Shown here: positions 54,367 through 62,389 of the stretch, piece after piece
Numbering within the stretch: position 1 is the stretch's first letter
How the letters are laid out: each line of letters starts with the position of its first letter
NCBI RefSeq assembly: GCF_004168365.1
Contig: NZ_CP035704.1
Location: 930,001-994,000 of the forward strand
Direction: 5' to 3'
Length of the DNA stretch: 64,000 nucleotides
From: Pseudolysobacter antarcticus
GTDB lineage: Bacteria > Pseudomonadota > Gammaproteobacteria > Xanthomonadales > Rhodanobacteraceae
Position numbers and translations under genes: made by a program
Notes under the pieces: generated by a model
What the model saw: only the letters and a program-made list of their open reading frames with translations
What the model was told of the DNA's origin: nothing
Database searches by the model: none

Positions 54367-54717
54367 CGAGAAATCTTCATGAAATATCGGCTAACAGTTG
54401 GGGAGAGATCAAGTTACGCGATGAAGCAAGCTCACGCTTGATATCGGCGGCCATGAAAAACGACTGACAGAGATTAAGCACCTGAGTATCGCCGTGCGCA
54501 TTGTAATGGGCTGGCCGAGCCATGCCTATCTAGCGCAAGCGCGTTTCAAAATTCTGAAAATTTGCAAGGGCCTGCAGGGCGTTCTCCACAGCAGATTATG
54601 CGCATCTGCTTGCAGCACCATTACAGCGGCTAGACCAGCGCGGTTTGAAGTGATTGCGAACGATCTTACCGGCGTGGTTTTGGCGAAATTATCGGCTGTG
54701 CAAATCGGCTCGGCAGA
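54367..54717. other. Spacer between the glycan island and ptsI
   Basis: About 350 bases. Both genes point leftward, so it holds the ptsI 3' end and the island's promoter, but no clear -35/-10 pair or terminator stem was seen. The frames crossing it are not protein-like. Confidence 0.4.
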
Positions 54718-56454
54718 TCATTCCTGCATCGCGGCCAGCGCCGTATCGATTTCCGCGCGCGTGCGGGCGCGTAGCAGCAGCACGGACTTTTTGCGCAGGC
54801 TGGTCAGGTCGCATTCGGCGATCGACTGGCGCACTTCGAGCAACGTGCCGGGGTGCATGCTGAAGTCGGTCAGGCCGAGCGCCAGCAGCAGTGCGGTGTA
54901 GCGCGTATCGCCGGCCATTTCGCCGCATAGCGAAACCGGCTTGCGCGCGCGTTTGCCAGTGACGATGGTCAGGCGGATCAGGCGCAGCACTGCCGGGTGC
55001 AGCGGATCGTACAGCGTGCCGAGCGCATCGTTGCCGCGGTCGGCGGCGACCGTGTATTGCACCAGATCGTTGGTGCCGATCGCGACAAAATCGAGTTGGT
55101 TGATCATCAGCGGCAACATGATTGCCGCAGCGGGCACTTCGATCATCGCGCCGAATTCGAAGTGATCGGCGATCGCTACGCCTTCGCTGCGCAATTCCGC
55201 GGCGCAGCGATCGAGCAGCGTACGCACCGCGACAATTTCCTCGAACGCGCTGACCATCGGCACGAGGATGCGAATCGGTCCATACGCCGATGCGCGCAAC
55301 ATTGCGCGCAGTTGGGTGGCGAACAGCTGCGGATAACGCAGGCTCAAACGCACGCCGCGCAGACCGAGCGCGGGGTTGGGTTCGTAATCGAGCGTGAGCC
55401 CACTGCTGTCGGCCTTGTCGGCGCCGAGATCGAGCGTGCGCAAGGTCGAGGGCAGCCCACCCATGCCGAGTACGAGATCGCGATAGGCGGTGAACTGCTC
55501 GTCCTCGCTCGGTAGCTCCTTGCGCTGCAGGAACAGGAATTCGGTGCGATACAAACCGATGCCATCGGCGCCCCAGGCGCGCGCGTTGGTTACATCCGCG
55601 GGCATTTCGGCGTTGGCGAACAGGCGGATTTCCGCGCCGTCGCGCGTTACCGTGGCGGCGTTTTTCAATCGCAGCAAGGCGCGTGCCTCGCGCGCGCTGT
55701 CGCGTTGATGTTGGCGATAACGCGCAAGATCGTGCGCTGTCGGATGCACCACGACGAAGCCGCGCTCGCCATCCATCAACACCAGATCATCCTCGTGTAC
55801 GGACGCCAGTGCATCGCGCGCGCCGACCACCATCGGCACGTGCAGGCTGCGCGCGAGGATCGCGCTATGCGACAACGTGCTGCCGCCGGTGGTGATGATG
55901 CCGAGCACGCCGTGTTCGCTCAGGTGCGCCATGTCGGCCGGCGCGACGCTGTCGCCGATCAGGATTTCGCCGACACGTGCGGCGATCTGGCGCTCTGCCG
56001 CAGAGGTGTTGCGACCGAGCGCTTCCTGTACGCGACCGATAACGTGATCGACGTCTTCGCGACGGCTGCGCATGTACGGATCGTCCATGCTGTCGAACAC
56101 CGCCACGAGCCGGTCACGCTGGAATTTCAACGCCGCGCTCGCGCGATATTTGCCGTGCCGGATCAGATCGAACAGGCCGGTGATGAGCTCGGGATCTTCG
56201 AGGATCAAACCGTGGGCATCGAGAAATTCGCCGACTTCACGCGCCAGTGCGCCGTGCAGTTTGTCGCGCATCGCGGTGAGTTCTTCGCGCGCGAGATTCA
56301 ATGCGTTTTCGAGATGGCGGATCTCGCGTTCTACTTCGTCGTGTGCGAGCGGTCGTTCATCCACCACGATCTTGCTTGGGTGCACCAGGCGCGCGCGCCC
56401 GAGCGCCATGCCGCGTGCGGCGCCGTGGCCTTGCAGGATGAAACGTATACTCAT
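54718..56454 (-). CDS. ptsI: Phosphoenolpyruvate-protein phosphotransferase (Enzyme I)
   Basis: First enzyme of the PTS phosphorelay (578 residues): takes phosphate from PEP to its active His and passes it to HPr. Active site GGSTLSHSAILAR with His 196, PEP-binding block around LYRTEFLFL, EVPAAAIMLPLM, FVAIGTNDLVQYTVAADR, and catalytic Cys in SLCGEMAGD. No GAF domain, so this is EI rather than the EI(Ntr) PtsP. Its start overlaps the stop of ptsH (ATGA). No sugar permease gene is in the operon, which fits a regulatory PTS. Confidence 0.94.
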   Translation of the reverse strand: MSIRFILQGHGAARGMALGRARLVHPSKIVVDERPLAHDEVEREIRHLENALNLAREELTAMRDKLHGALAREVGEFLDAHGLILEDPELITGLFDLIRHGKYRASAALKFQRDRLVAVFDSMDDPYMRSRREDVDHVIGRVQEALGRNTSAAERQIAARVGEILIGDSVAPADMAHLSEHGVLGIITTGGSTLSHSAILARSLHVPMVVGARDALASVHEDDLVLMDGERGFVVVHPTAHDLARYRQHQRDSAREARALLRLKNAATVTRDGAEIRLFANAEMPADVTNARAWGADGIGLYRTEFLFLQRKELPSEDEQFTAYRDLVLGMGGLPSTLRTLDLGADKADSSGLTLDYEPNPALGLRGVRLSLRYPQLFATQLRAMLRASAYGPIRILVPMVSAFEEIVAVRTLLDRCAAELRSEGVAIADHFEFGAMIEVPAAAIMLPLMINQLDFVAIGTNDLVQYTVAADRGNDALGTLYDPLHPAVLRLIRLTIVTGKRARKPVSLCGEMAGDTRYTALLLALGLTDFSMHPGTLLEVRQSIAECDLTSLRKKSVLLLRARTRAEIDTALAAMQE

Positions 56455-56720
56455 GCGCCCTCGTCGAACTTGCGCTCGAACAGCGCGATCATCGCGTCCA
56501 TCGCGGCCTGTTCATCGGCGCCGTCGGTGCGTAGCTGGATCGATGTGCCGACGCCGGCGGCGAGCATCATCACGCCCATGATGCTTTTGGCGTTGACCTC
56601 GCGCTTGCGATAGATGAGCCACGCGCTGCATTGAAAACTCTGCAGCATCTGTACGAGTTTGGCCGAGGCGCGCGCGTGCAGGCCGAGTTTGTTGCTGATG
56701 GTGAGTTCGTGTTCAAGCAT
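56451..56720 (-). CDS. ptsH: Phosphocarrier protein HPr
   Basis: Small phosphocarrier of 89 residues. His 15 in NKLGLHARASAKLVQ is the EI-phosphorylated site; Ser 46 in VNAKSIMGVMML is the site for HprK. Both are intact. ATG 56720 is used; the frame adds seven residues upstream. It overlaps EIIA(Man) and ptsI by a few bases, so the three are coupled. Confidence 0.95.
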   Translation of the reverse strand: MLEHELTISNKLGLHARASAKLVQMLQSFQCSAWLIYRKREVNAKSIMGVMMLAAGVGTSIQLRTDGADEQAAMDAMIALFERKFDEGA

Positions 56721-57105
56721 GATCGATGAAAATTCCTCCACGGCCGCCAGTGGCGGCGGTCTGGACGAGTTCGTCCAGGGTTTGTTCGCGATAGTTCAGC
56801 ACGCGCAGCAGCATCGGCAGATTCAAGCCCGATACGCGCCGCACATGCAGGCCGAGTTCACGCAAATGCTCGCCGATATTGCTCGGCGTGGCGCCGTACA
56901 AATCAGTGAGCACGAGTACGCCTTCGCCGTTCTCCAGTTCGCGCACGCTGGCAGCGGCGTTGCGCAATGCGAGCGTGGAATCCGCGCGCGGATCGACTTC
57001 GAGCACCTGCAGGGTCTGTGGCAATTTGCCGAGCACGTGTTGTGCGGCAGCGATCAGTGCGCCGCCCATAGCCTGGTGCGTCAACAGCAATACACCGACG
57101 CTCAT
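56713..57105 (-). CDS. PTS EIIA component, mannose/fructose type
   Basis: A 130-residue EIIA(Man)-fold protein. His 10 in GVLLLTHQAMG is the phosphorylation site. LVLTDLYGATPSN and VSGLNLPMLLRVLNYR complete the family pattern. No EIIB/C/D proteins are encoded here, so it is probably regulatory. ATG 57105 matches the family start. Overlaps ptsH and follows rapZ by about 100 bases. Confidence 0.9.
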   Translation of the reverse strand: MSVGVLLLTHQAMGGALIAAAQHVLGKLPQTLQVLEVDPRADSTLALRNAAASVRELENGEGVLVLTDLYGATPSNIGEHLRELGLHVRRVSGLNLPMLLRVLNYREQTLDELVQTAATGGRGGIFIDHA

Positions 57106-57204
57106 GCGCGGCCCACTTTTGTCGTGGCGAAAAAATTCGCGCGCACGCTTGTATGTTTGGTGCAAGTGGCGACTGCCATCGGAAATTTCATTTGGATGGC
57201 CATA

Positions 57205-58092
57205 TCACTCCAGCTCGCGATGAAACGTCAGCACCTGCTCGCGCGTCAGCCGAAAATGTTCGGCGAGGCGTTCACTCAGATACACCGAGCGATGCCGCCC
57301 GCCGGTGCAACCGATGCAAATCGTCACGTAACTGCGATTGTCGGCTTCGAAACGCGGCAGCCAGTTGTCGAGAAAGTCGCGCACCTGATCGAGGTAACGC
57401 GTGACATCCGGCTGCGCCGCAAAATATTCGCGCACCGGCAAATCCTTGCCCGACAGCGGACGCAGTTTTCCGTCCCAGTGCGGGTTCGGCAAGCAGCGCG
57501 CGTCGAACACAAAATCGGCATCGCTCGGCACGCCGCGCTTGTACGCAAACGATTCGAACAGCAGCGACAACGCGCCGGTATTCATGCCGAGTTCGGTGGC
57601 GATCAGGCGACGCAACTGGTGCACGTTGAGGTCGCTCGAATCGATCACGCGATCGGCAATTGCCGACAGCGGACGCAGCAATTTGCGTTCGAGCGCGATC
57701 GCGTCGGCCAGCGGCAAACCTTCCGCCGATAACGGATGGCGACGGCGCGTATCCGAATAACGCTTGATCAATACGTCGTCGCGCGTATCGAGAAAAATCA
57801 GCTGATATTCGATGCCGCGACTGGCCAGTTCGGCCAGGCTGTTCGGCAGGCGCGTGAGATCTTCCGGCCGATTGCGCACATCCATGCCGACCGCCATGCG
57901 CGGATGCGCGCCGTGCGGGCCGGCGGTCACCGCATCGACAAAATCCGCGAGCAGTGCACCGGGCAGATTATCCACGCAGTAATAATCGAGATCTTCGAGC
58001 GTGCGCAGCGCGATGGTCTTGCCCGAGCCCGAAAGCCCGCTGACGACGACCAGTCGCGTCGCGCTGTTGGGTGTGGTCGTGGCGCTCACCAC
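57205..58092 (-). CDS. rapZ: RNase adapter protein RapZ
   Basis: Nucleotide-binding protein of 295 residues (YvcJ/RapZ family) that in E. coli feeds GlmZ sRNA to RNase E in glucosamine-6-phosphate control. Walker A GLSGSGKT (19-26), [32 protein letters not shown] and [19 protein letters not shown] are conserved. It overlaps hprK by seven bases, a common arrangement. The true target in this lineage is unknown. Confidence 0.94.
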   Translation of the reverse strand: MVSATTTPNSATRLVVVSGLSGSGKTIALRTLEDLDYYCVDNLPGALLADFVDAVTAGPHGAHPRMAVGMDVRNRPEDLTRLPNSLAELASRGIEYQLIFLDTRDDVLIKRYSDTRRRHPLSAEGLPLADAIALERKLLRPLSAIADRVIDSSDLNVHQLRRLIATELGMNTGALSLLFESFAYKRGVPSDADFVFDARCLPNPHWDGKLRPLSGKDLPVREYFAAQPDVTRYLDQVRDFLDNWLPRFEADNRSYVTICIGCTGGRHRSVYLSERLAEHFRLTREQVLTFHRELE

Positions 58093-59045
58093 GGTGCCTG
58101 CCGTTTCATCTGGTGCGCCTGGCGGTCGATGAAAGTCTGAGCCGGATCGATGCCCTTGGTGCGCAGCATATGACTGCGCACCGCGGCCTCGACCAGCACC
58201 GCGAGATTGCGGCCCGGTGCCACGGGAATCATCATCTGCGGGATTTGCACGCCGAGCACTTCGCGATAACTGACATCGCCGTACAGACGTTTCAGACCAT
58301 CGCGATCGCGATTGGCATCGTCGAGCAACAGCGGCGTCAGGTGCACGATCAGGCGCAAGTATTTGGACTGCTTTACGGCCGTATGCCCGAACATTTCGCG
58401 GATGTTTAGGATGCCGAGACCGCGCACTTCGAGAAAATCCTGCAACATCTCCGGACAGTTGCCATCGACCACGTCAGGTGCGATCTGCGTGAATTCCGGT
58501 GCATCGTCGGCGACCAGGCGATGGCCGCGCGTCAGCAGTTCGAGCGCGAGCTCGCTCTTACCCGAACCGGATTCGCCAGTGATCAATACGCCGATCGAAT
58601 ACACCTCCATCAGCACGCCGTGCAAAGTCACCTTGTTCGCGAGCAGGCGCGCGAGGTGGTAGTGCAGGTAGGTGTACAACTCGTGTCCGCGATTCGGGCT
58701 GGACCACAACGGCGTGGCCGTTTCATCCGCTGCTTCGCGCATGTCGGACGGGATTTTCTGATCCTTGGTCACGACCAGTGCCGTGGGCTTGTACGCCATG
58801 ATTTTCTGGATCACGTCCCAGCGCTGGCGCGAATCCAGGCTGTCGAGAAAATTCAGTTCCTCGGTGCCGATGATCTGCAGCTTGTTCGGGTAGATCACAT
58901 TCAGGTAGCCGACCAGCGATGGCCGGCGCGATTGTTTCTCGGCCGGCTCGATCGCACGGGAGCCGCCATTCAGGCCGGCAATCCAGCGCAAGCCAAGGCG
59001 TTCGGCAACACTATCGAAGAGTTCGCGGGCGGTGAGTCGATCCAT
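58086..59045 (-). CDS. hprK: HPr kinase/phosphorylase HprK
   Basis: Phosphorylates (or dephosphorylates) HPr at Ser 46; 319 residues. Catalytic His in [19 protein letters not shown] (His 142), P-loop GESGSGKS (157-164) and signature [16 protein letters not shown] are intact. In gammaproteobacteria it is usually preceded by ptsN; here a toxin-antitoxin pair on the other strand fills the space up to hpf. Confidence 0.95.
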   Translation of the reverse strand: MDRLTARELFDSVAERLGLRWIAGLNGGSRAIEPAEKQSRRPSLVGYLNVIYPNKLQIIGTEELNFLDSLDSRQRWDVIQKIMAYKPTALVVTKDQKIPSDMREAADETATPLWSSPNRGHELYTYLHYHLARLLANKVTLHGVLMEVYSIGVLITGESGSGKSELALELLTRGHRLVADDAPEFTQIAPDVVDGNCPEMLQDFLEVRGLGILNIREMFGHTAVKQSKYLRLIVHLTPLLLDDANRDRDGLKRLYGDVSYREVLGVQIPQMMIPVAPGRNLAVLVEAAVRSHMLRTKGIDPAQTFIDRQAHQMKRQAPW

Positions 59046-59221
59046 GCCTGCAAGCGTAGATGGCTTGCGTGTATTTTGCTATCGCGGCGTGTTATTACCC
59101 ACGAACGACGGGAAACTATTTAAAATTCGGGTGCTGAAACGCTACACGCCTGCACGAGGAATATCTTGTGAGAAAACTGGATGCAATCGGCAAGAAAGCC
59201 TTGACGAACGGGCGCCCCAGT

Positions 59222-59251
59222 TTGACGTAGCGCCGAATTGCGGTGTTTATC
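59222..59251 (+). promoter_or_regulatory. Candidate promoter of the toxin-antitoxin operon
   Basis: TTGACG (59222-59227) and TTTATC (59246-59251) are separated by 18 bases, immediately upstream of the palindromic operator and AAGGAG ribosome site. Read by eye; the -10 match is moderate. Confidence 0.45.
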
Positions 59252-59253
59252 CT

Positions 59254-59274
59254 TGTACGGTATCATTCCGTACA
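59254..59274 (+). promoter_or_regulatory. Palindromic operator candidate of the toxin-antitoxin operon
   Basis: Perfect inverted repeat TGTACGG-N7-CCGTACA, ending 16 bases before the antitoxin ATG and just downstream of the candidate -10. Placement suits autorepression by the ribbon-helix-helix antitoxin. Confidence 0.6.
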
Positions 59275-59290
59275 TAAAAGGAGAGAAACC

Positions 59291-59557
59291 ATGACTGCCG
59301 CTGCCCGACTCGACCTGCGCCTGAATTCGACCGACAAAGATCGCATTACCCGTGCTGCAGATCTGCGCGGTGTGCCTCTGTCTGCCTTCGTGCGCGATGC
59401 AGTGCTGCGCGAGGCTGAAACCGTGATGGCAGCGGCGTTGACAGTCACCCTGTCGTCTGCCGAATCGCGCCGCTTCCTGGCGGCACTGGACAAGCCGTTC
59501 AAGCCAAATGCCAAGCTGAAGAAGGCAATGACTGATGCGGCCAAGCTGATCCGCTGA
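59291..59557 (+). CDS. DUF1778 antitoxin (ribbon-helix-helix, TacA/AtaR-like)
   Basis: An 88-residue protein with an N-terminal ribbon-helix-helix DNA-binding part (ARLDLRLNSTDKDRITRAADLRGVPLSAFVRDAV) followed by an acidic helix and a Lys-rich tail (FLAALDKPFKPNAKLKKAM) that in this family wraps the toxin active site. AAGGAG seven bases before ATG 59291. It is followed by the toxin after 1 base. DUF1778 antitoxins neutralise GNAT toxins that acetylate aminoacyl-tRNA. Confidence 0.92.
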   Translation: MTAAARLDLRLNSTDKDRITRAADLRGVPLSAFVRDAVLREAETVMAAALTVTLSSAESRRFLAALDKPFKPNAKLKKAMTDAAKLIR

Positions 59558-59558
59558 A

Positions 59559-60050
59559 GTGACGCTGCGATTTTCGCGACTGGATACGCGTCAACATGAT
59601 CGCGATGGATTCTGCTGTGGTGAGCCGGCGCTGGATGTCTATCTGCGTGCGCAAGCCGGACAGCACCAACGTGATGGCATCGCGACCACGCACGTTCTGA
59701 TTGATGACGCCGAACCGACACGCATCCTCGGCTATTGCAGCCTGGCGGCAGCGCAACTTCGACTGCACGATCTGCAACCGGCTGACAGAAAGCGGTTGCC
59801 TCGTTACCCCGTTCCAGCGGTGCGCATCGGTCGGCTTGCTGTCTCAAGCGATTCACAGGGCAAAGGTTATGGCCGACTTCTAGTGGGTCACGCCTTGAAT
59901 TGCAGCGTCGATCTGCGTGCGCGGCTCGGTATCCGCCTGCTGCTGGTGGACGCCAAGAACGATGCTGCCGCCTCGTTCTATCGTAGTTTCGGCTTCCAAT
60001 CGTCAGCTGATGATGCGTTGACGTTGTACTTGTCGCTAGGCAACGGCTGA
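59559..60050 (+). CDS. GNAT acetyltransferase toxin (TacT/AtaT-like)
   Basis: A 163-residue GNAT enzyme with the toxin-type N-terminus FCCGEPALDVYLRAQAGQHQ, acetyl-CoA loop QGKGYGRLL, strand LLLVDAKNDAAASFYRSFGF with the catalytic-type Tyr. Enzymes of this group block translation by acetylating charged tRNAs. Start is GTG 59559, one base after the antitoxin stop. All key elements look intact. On the strand opposite to hprK and hpf. Confidence 0.9.
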   Translation: MTLRFSRLDTRQHDRDGFCCGEPALDVYLRAQAGQHQRDGIATTHVLIDDAEPTRILGYCSLAAAQLRLHDLQPADRKRLPRYPVPAVRIGRLAVSSDSQGKGYGRLLVGHALNCSVDLRARLGIRLLLVDAKNDAAASFYRSFGFQSSADDALTLYLSLGNG

Positions 60051-60143
60051 GGCATACGCGGCACTTGCTCGGCCCTCACAGATAATCTGCGCTGCCGAGG
60101 CTCGCATATCGAAGTTATTGCGCATTGAGATGCTGCAAACGCT

Positions 60144-60176
60144 CGGCCCCGTCTTCGCAGAGCAAAGACGGGGCCG
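60144..60176. terminator. Strong hairpin between toxin and hpf genes
   Basis: Perfect 12-bp stem CGGCCCCGTCTT / AAGACGGGGCCG with a nine-base loop. It lies between the converging toxin and hpf genes. T-tracts are weak on both strands, but the stem is very stable; a shared terminator is likely. Confidence 0.55.
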
Positions 60177-60227
60177 GTTGGTTTAGCAAAAATTCTTACT
60201 AGCTACTGTGAACTCACCTCACTGATG

Positions 60228-60551
60228 TCAGGCATAACGCTCAGCGCGCACTTCGGCGGCGTGGTGATCGGTGAGTTTTTCCTTGTGCTTGCGAACCTGG
60301 CGATCGAGCTTGTCGGAAAGGGCATCGATGGCGGCGTACATGTCTGGTGCGCTGGCTTCGGCGTGAATCGGGTTGCCGGCGCTTACATTGAGTGTGGCTT
60401 CCACCTTGTGCAGAAGTTTTTCGACACTGAGAATTACTTGCGTGTCGTGCAGATGATCGAAGTGGCGAATGATGCGGTCGAACTTGGATTCGACGTATTC
60501 GCGCAGGGCCGGAGTAACGTTGACTTGATGCCCGCTGATTTTGATCTGCAT
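60228..60551 (-). CDS. hpf: Ribosome hibernation promoting factor
   Basis: A 107-residue HPF/YfiA-family protein: MQIKISGHQVNVTPALREYVESKF, an alpha/beta fold with HDTQVILSVEKLLHKVEATLNVSAG and DMYAAIDALSDKLDRQVRKHKEKL. It binds the 30S decoding centre and stabilises inactive ribosomes in stationary phase. AGGAGA precedes the ATG. Short form without the C-terminal dimerisation domain. It lies downstream of rpoN on the same strand. Confidence 0.95.
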   Translation of the reverse strand: MQIKISGHQVNVTPALREYVESKFDRIIRHFDHLHDTQVILSVEKLLHKVEATLNVSAGNPIHAEASAPDMYAAIDALSDKLDRQVRKHKEKLTDHHAAEVRAERYA

Positions 60552-60817
60552 GGTTAGTCTCCTGGTTTTGAAGCGGGCCAGGTCAGGCCCGGGTTACGAC
60601 GCGCCCCACTGTTGGCCGCGTCGATATTCGATACTTACAGGTGTGACCGTAGAGTGACGCGAGTGTTCCGCTAAATTCCCATTATTTACGTTTTTTGTCG
60701 TCTGCATAAGAGCCGCGCGCCTGGCATTAAAAACTCCTAACTCCTTGCTGTGCGAGAAGTTTAGTTCTCGCCTCAACCGGGCTGGCGCCTAACTTTTATC
60801 GGACGATCCTGTTCTCC

Positions 60818-62278
60818 TCAACTCAGTCTGCTGCGGTCATTCGACGAAGGTATATGCATGGCTTCGCGGTATTTGGCCACCGTGCGCCGTGCGACATTGA
60901 TTCCACGCTTGTTCAACTCTGCGGTCAAGGCCTGATCGGATAATGGTTTCGAACTGCTTTCCTCGTCAACCAGTTTGCGGATCATGGCGTGGATTGCGGT
61001 AGCCGATGCGGTGCCGCCATCGGCGGTGCCGACGTGGCTGGAAAAGAAATACTTGAACTCGAACGTGCCACGCGGCGTGTGCAGGTATTTGCGCGTGGTC
61101 ACACGCGAGATGGTCGATTCGTGCATGCCGATTTCCTCGGCGATATCTTTCAGCACGAGCGGGCGCATCGCTTCCGGGCCGTATTCGAGAAAACTGCATT
61201 GCGCGCGCACGATCGCGTTGGCCACCTTGAGCACAGTGTCCGCACGAGTTTGCAGGCTCTTGATGAGCCAGCGCGCTTCCTGCAAATGACCGCGCAGATA
61301 ATTCGCGTCGTCACGTTGCGCGCGCGCGATCAGCGAGGCGTAATGCTGGTTGATGCCGAGCTTGGGCTGCAGATGCGCGCTCAAATTCACGGTCCAGCCG
61401 CCCTGCGATTTCATGACGTAAGCATCTGGCGTGGCGTATTCGGTGCTTTGTGTGCTGAAGCGCGAACCCGGCTTCGGATCGAGTGAACGAATCAACGCAA
61501 TCGCCACGTCAAGCTCATCGGTACTTGCGCGCAACTGTCGGCAGAGTTTTTCGCGATCGTTTTTTGCCAGCGCTTCGAGATGCTGCGATACCAAGCTGTG
61601 CGCGAGCGTATGTCCGGCGGTATCGGGATCGAACGCATCCAGTTGCACGCGCAGGCATTCGCTCAAATTGCGGCTGCCGACACTGAGCGGATCGAACTGC
61701 TGGATGCGATGCCGCACCGATTCGATCTCGTCCAGATCCACGCGATACAACGCGGCAAGGCTTTCCTGCAGCGCTTCGGCGGATTCGGTTAGATAACCGT
61801 CGTCGTTGATCGATTCGATGATGGTCGCGCCAATCGCGCGGTCGCGCGGCGAAAATGGCGTCAGGTTGAGCTGCCACAGCAGATGATCGCGCAGGTCTTC
61901 GGTGTCCTCGTCCTGCGATTCCATGCTGTCGCCGTCTTCCGACGTGGCGTTGCCGTAGGTGGTGTGTTCGAGACCGAAATCCGGATCGCTGTCGTACGTG
62001 GTGGCGCTGTCGTAATCGCTCGCGTTTTCCTGCACGGGTTCGCTGCGCGTATCCACGGTGGTTGCGGCTGGCGCGTAACTTTCGGCGGGATCGGGTTCGG
62101 CCGCGGCTTCCGACTCGGTTACTTCGTCGCCCATTTCGAGCAGCGGATTGCTTTCCAGCGCTTCGCGCAATTCGGTTTCCAGCTCGATGCTGGAAAGCTG
62201 CAGCAGACGAATCGCCTGCTGCAATTGCGGCGTCAACGCGAGTTGCTGATTAAGGCGTAGATGCAGCGCGGGCTTCAC
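60818..62278 (-). CDS. rpoN: RNA polymerase sigma-54 factor RpoN
   Basis: Alternative sigma factor for -24/-12 promoters (486 residues). Region I MKPALHLRLNQQLALTPQLQQAIRLLQLSSIELETELREALESNPLLE, an acidic region II (about 50-130), core-binding and DNA-binding domains, and the RpoN box ARRTVAKYR near the C-terminus are complete. In relatives it follows lptB; here a lamin-tail gene sits between. It needs an AAA+ activator, none of which is in this window. Confidence 0.97.
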   Translation of the reverse strand: MKPALHLRLNQQLALTPQLQQAIRLLQLSSIELETELREALESNPLLEMGDEVTESEAAAEPDPAESYAPAATTVDTRSEPVQENASDYDSATTYDSDPDFGLEHTTYGNATSEDGDSMESQDEDTEDLRDHLLWQLNLTPFSPRDRAIGATIIESINDDGYLTESAEALQESLAALYRVDLDEIESVRHRIQQFDPLSVGSRNLSECLRVQLDAFDPDTAGHTLAHSLVSQHLEALAKNDREKLCRQLRASTDELDVAIALIRSLDPKPGSRFSTQSTEYATPDAYVMKSQGGWTVNLSAHLQPKLGINQHYASLIARAQRDDANYLRGHLQEARWLIKSLQTRADTVLKVANAIVRAQCSFLEYGPEAMRPLVLKDIAEEIGMHESTISRVTTRKYLHTPRGTFEFKYFFSSHVGTADGGTASATAIHAMIRKLVDEESSSKPLSDQALTAELNKRGINVARRTVAKYREAMHIPSSNDRSRLS

Positions 62279-62389
62279 GGGGTTCTACGCTCGGGTCGAT
62301 AGTCCTTGGATGTGAAGAATAACGCCCACTACCCCGCGCGAGTCAACGCTTGCTTTTATCCGATCGACGCGGAATTGCGATGTTGTGCG

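Noticed and set aside
59046-59220. Possible ptsN remnant upstream of hprK
   Set aside because: Minus-strand frames in this stretch were translated by eye and show no EIIA(Ntr) signature.
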